Assembly (NCBI GenBank): GCA_001939145.1
Contig: LSRX01000771.1
Location: 154,607 to 218,606, forward strand
Direction of reading: 5' to 3'
Origin: Symbiodinium microadriaticum
Lineage: Eukaryota; Sar; Dinophyceae; Suessiales; Symbiodiniaceae
DNA length: 64,000 nt
The notes beneath the pieces were generated by a model. The model was not told where the DNA came from and did no database searches. It was given only the letters and a program-made list of their open reading frames with translations. Positions within the stretch are counted from its first letter, which is position 1. Every line of letters starts with the position of its first letter. Position numbers and translations under genes: made by a program. This document shows positions 63,938-64,000 of the stretch, piece by piece.

Positions 63938-64000
<63 letters not shown>
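63851..64000 (+). repeat. (AGT)n microsatellite, runs off the window
   Basis: A trinucleotide AGT array of about 150 bp with a few interruptions (TATTATTGTAGTCG, AATATTTTTTGC, CAGTAACAG) continues past the window end. Confidence 0.95.

Noticed and set aside
1..64000. CRISPR arrays, bacterial promoters, operons, Shine-Dalgarno sites
   Set aside because: No such structure; the sequence is eukaryotic nuclear DNA.

Overview
The window looks like nuclear DNA of a dinoflagellate, most likely a Symbiodiniaceae-type alga. The evidence is: dinoflagellate-style Ty1/copia polyproteins; a degraded tyrosine-recombinase element of a type I know from these genomes, with a spliced-leader-like 12-mer just upstream of its first Met; small exons scattered through long non-coding stretches; one intron that fits the non-canonical GA...AG splice type with a repeat at its borders; and TTTAGGG-type telomere-like DNA. 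There is no prokaryotic operon structure, rRNA, convincing tRNA or CRISPR.

Layout. 0-4 kb: broken or exon-sized minus-strand coding fragments. 4.19-8.72 kb: a complete-ended Ty1/copia LTR retrotransposon on the minus strand. It has identical 146-bp LTRs and a 5-bp target duplication, but protease and integrase are deleted and a TAA interrupts the reverse transcriptase. 9.3-14.1 kb: a kinesin gene, with the motor in one large exon and probable tail exons downstream. 15.3-18.9 kb: unrecognised minus-strand exons. 19-20.8 kb: a coiled-coil gene with in-frame stops. 21.5-22.7 kb: an AT-rich, repeat-bearing island. 23.0-28.3 kb: a set of unrecognised minus-strand exons. 31.7-36.05 kb: a frameshifted tyrosine-recombinase element. 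36-42.8 kb: gene-poor DNA rich in satellites and dispersed repeats. 42.4-46 kb: scattered minus-strand exons. 46.4-47.3 kb: degenerate telomere-like repeats between inverted flanking repeats. 48.2-49.9 kb: unrecognised exons and a two-exon gene for the complex III hinge protein (QCR6/UQCRH). 51.35-51.47 kb: an assembly gap. 52-56.2 kb: a well-supported multi-exon gene of unknown function. 57.2-61.8 kb: a second, heavily decayed copia-like polyprotein. 62-64 kb: weak exon candidates and an AGT microsatellite.

Every coding signal I can support, host gene or mobile element, is on the minus strand. This fits the unidirectional gene clusters known in dinoflagellates. Two host genes have a clear identity: the kinesin (intracellular transport) and QCR6 (mitochondrial respiratory complex III). 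Exon clusters are given as blocks because dinoflagellate splice sites cannot be fixed reliably by eye. Open frames in the track begin at ATG, GTG or TTG, and I moved starts to ATG where it mattered.
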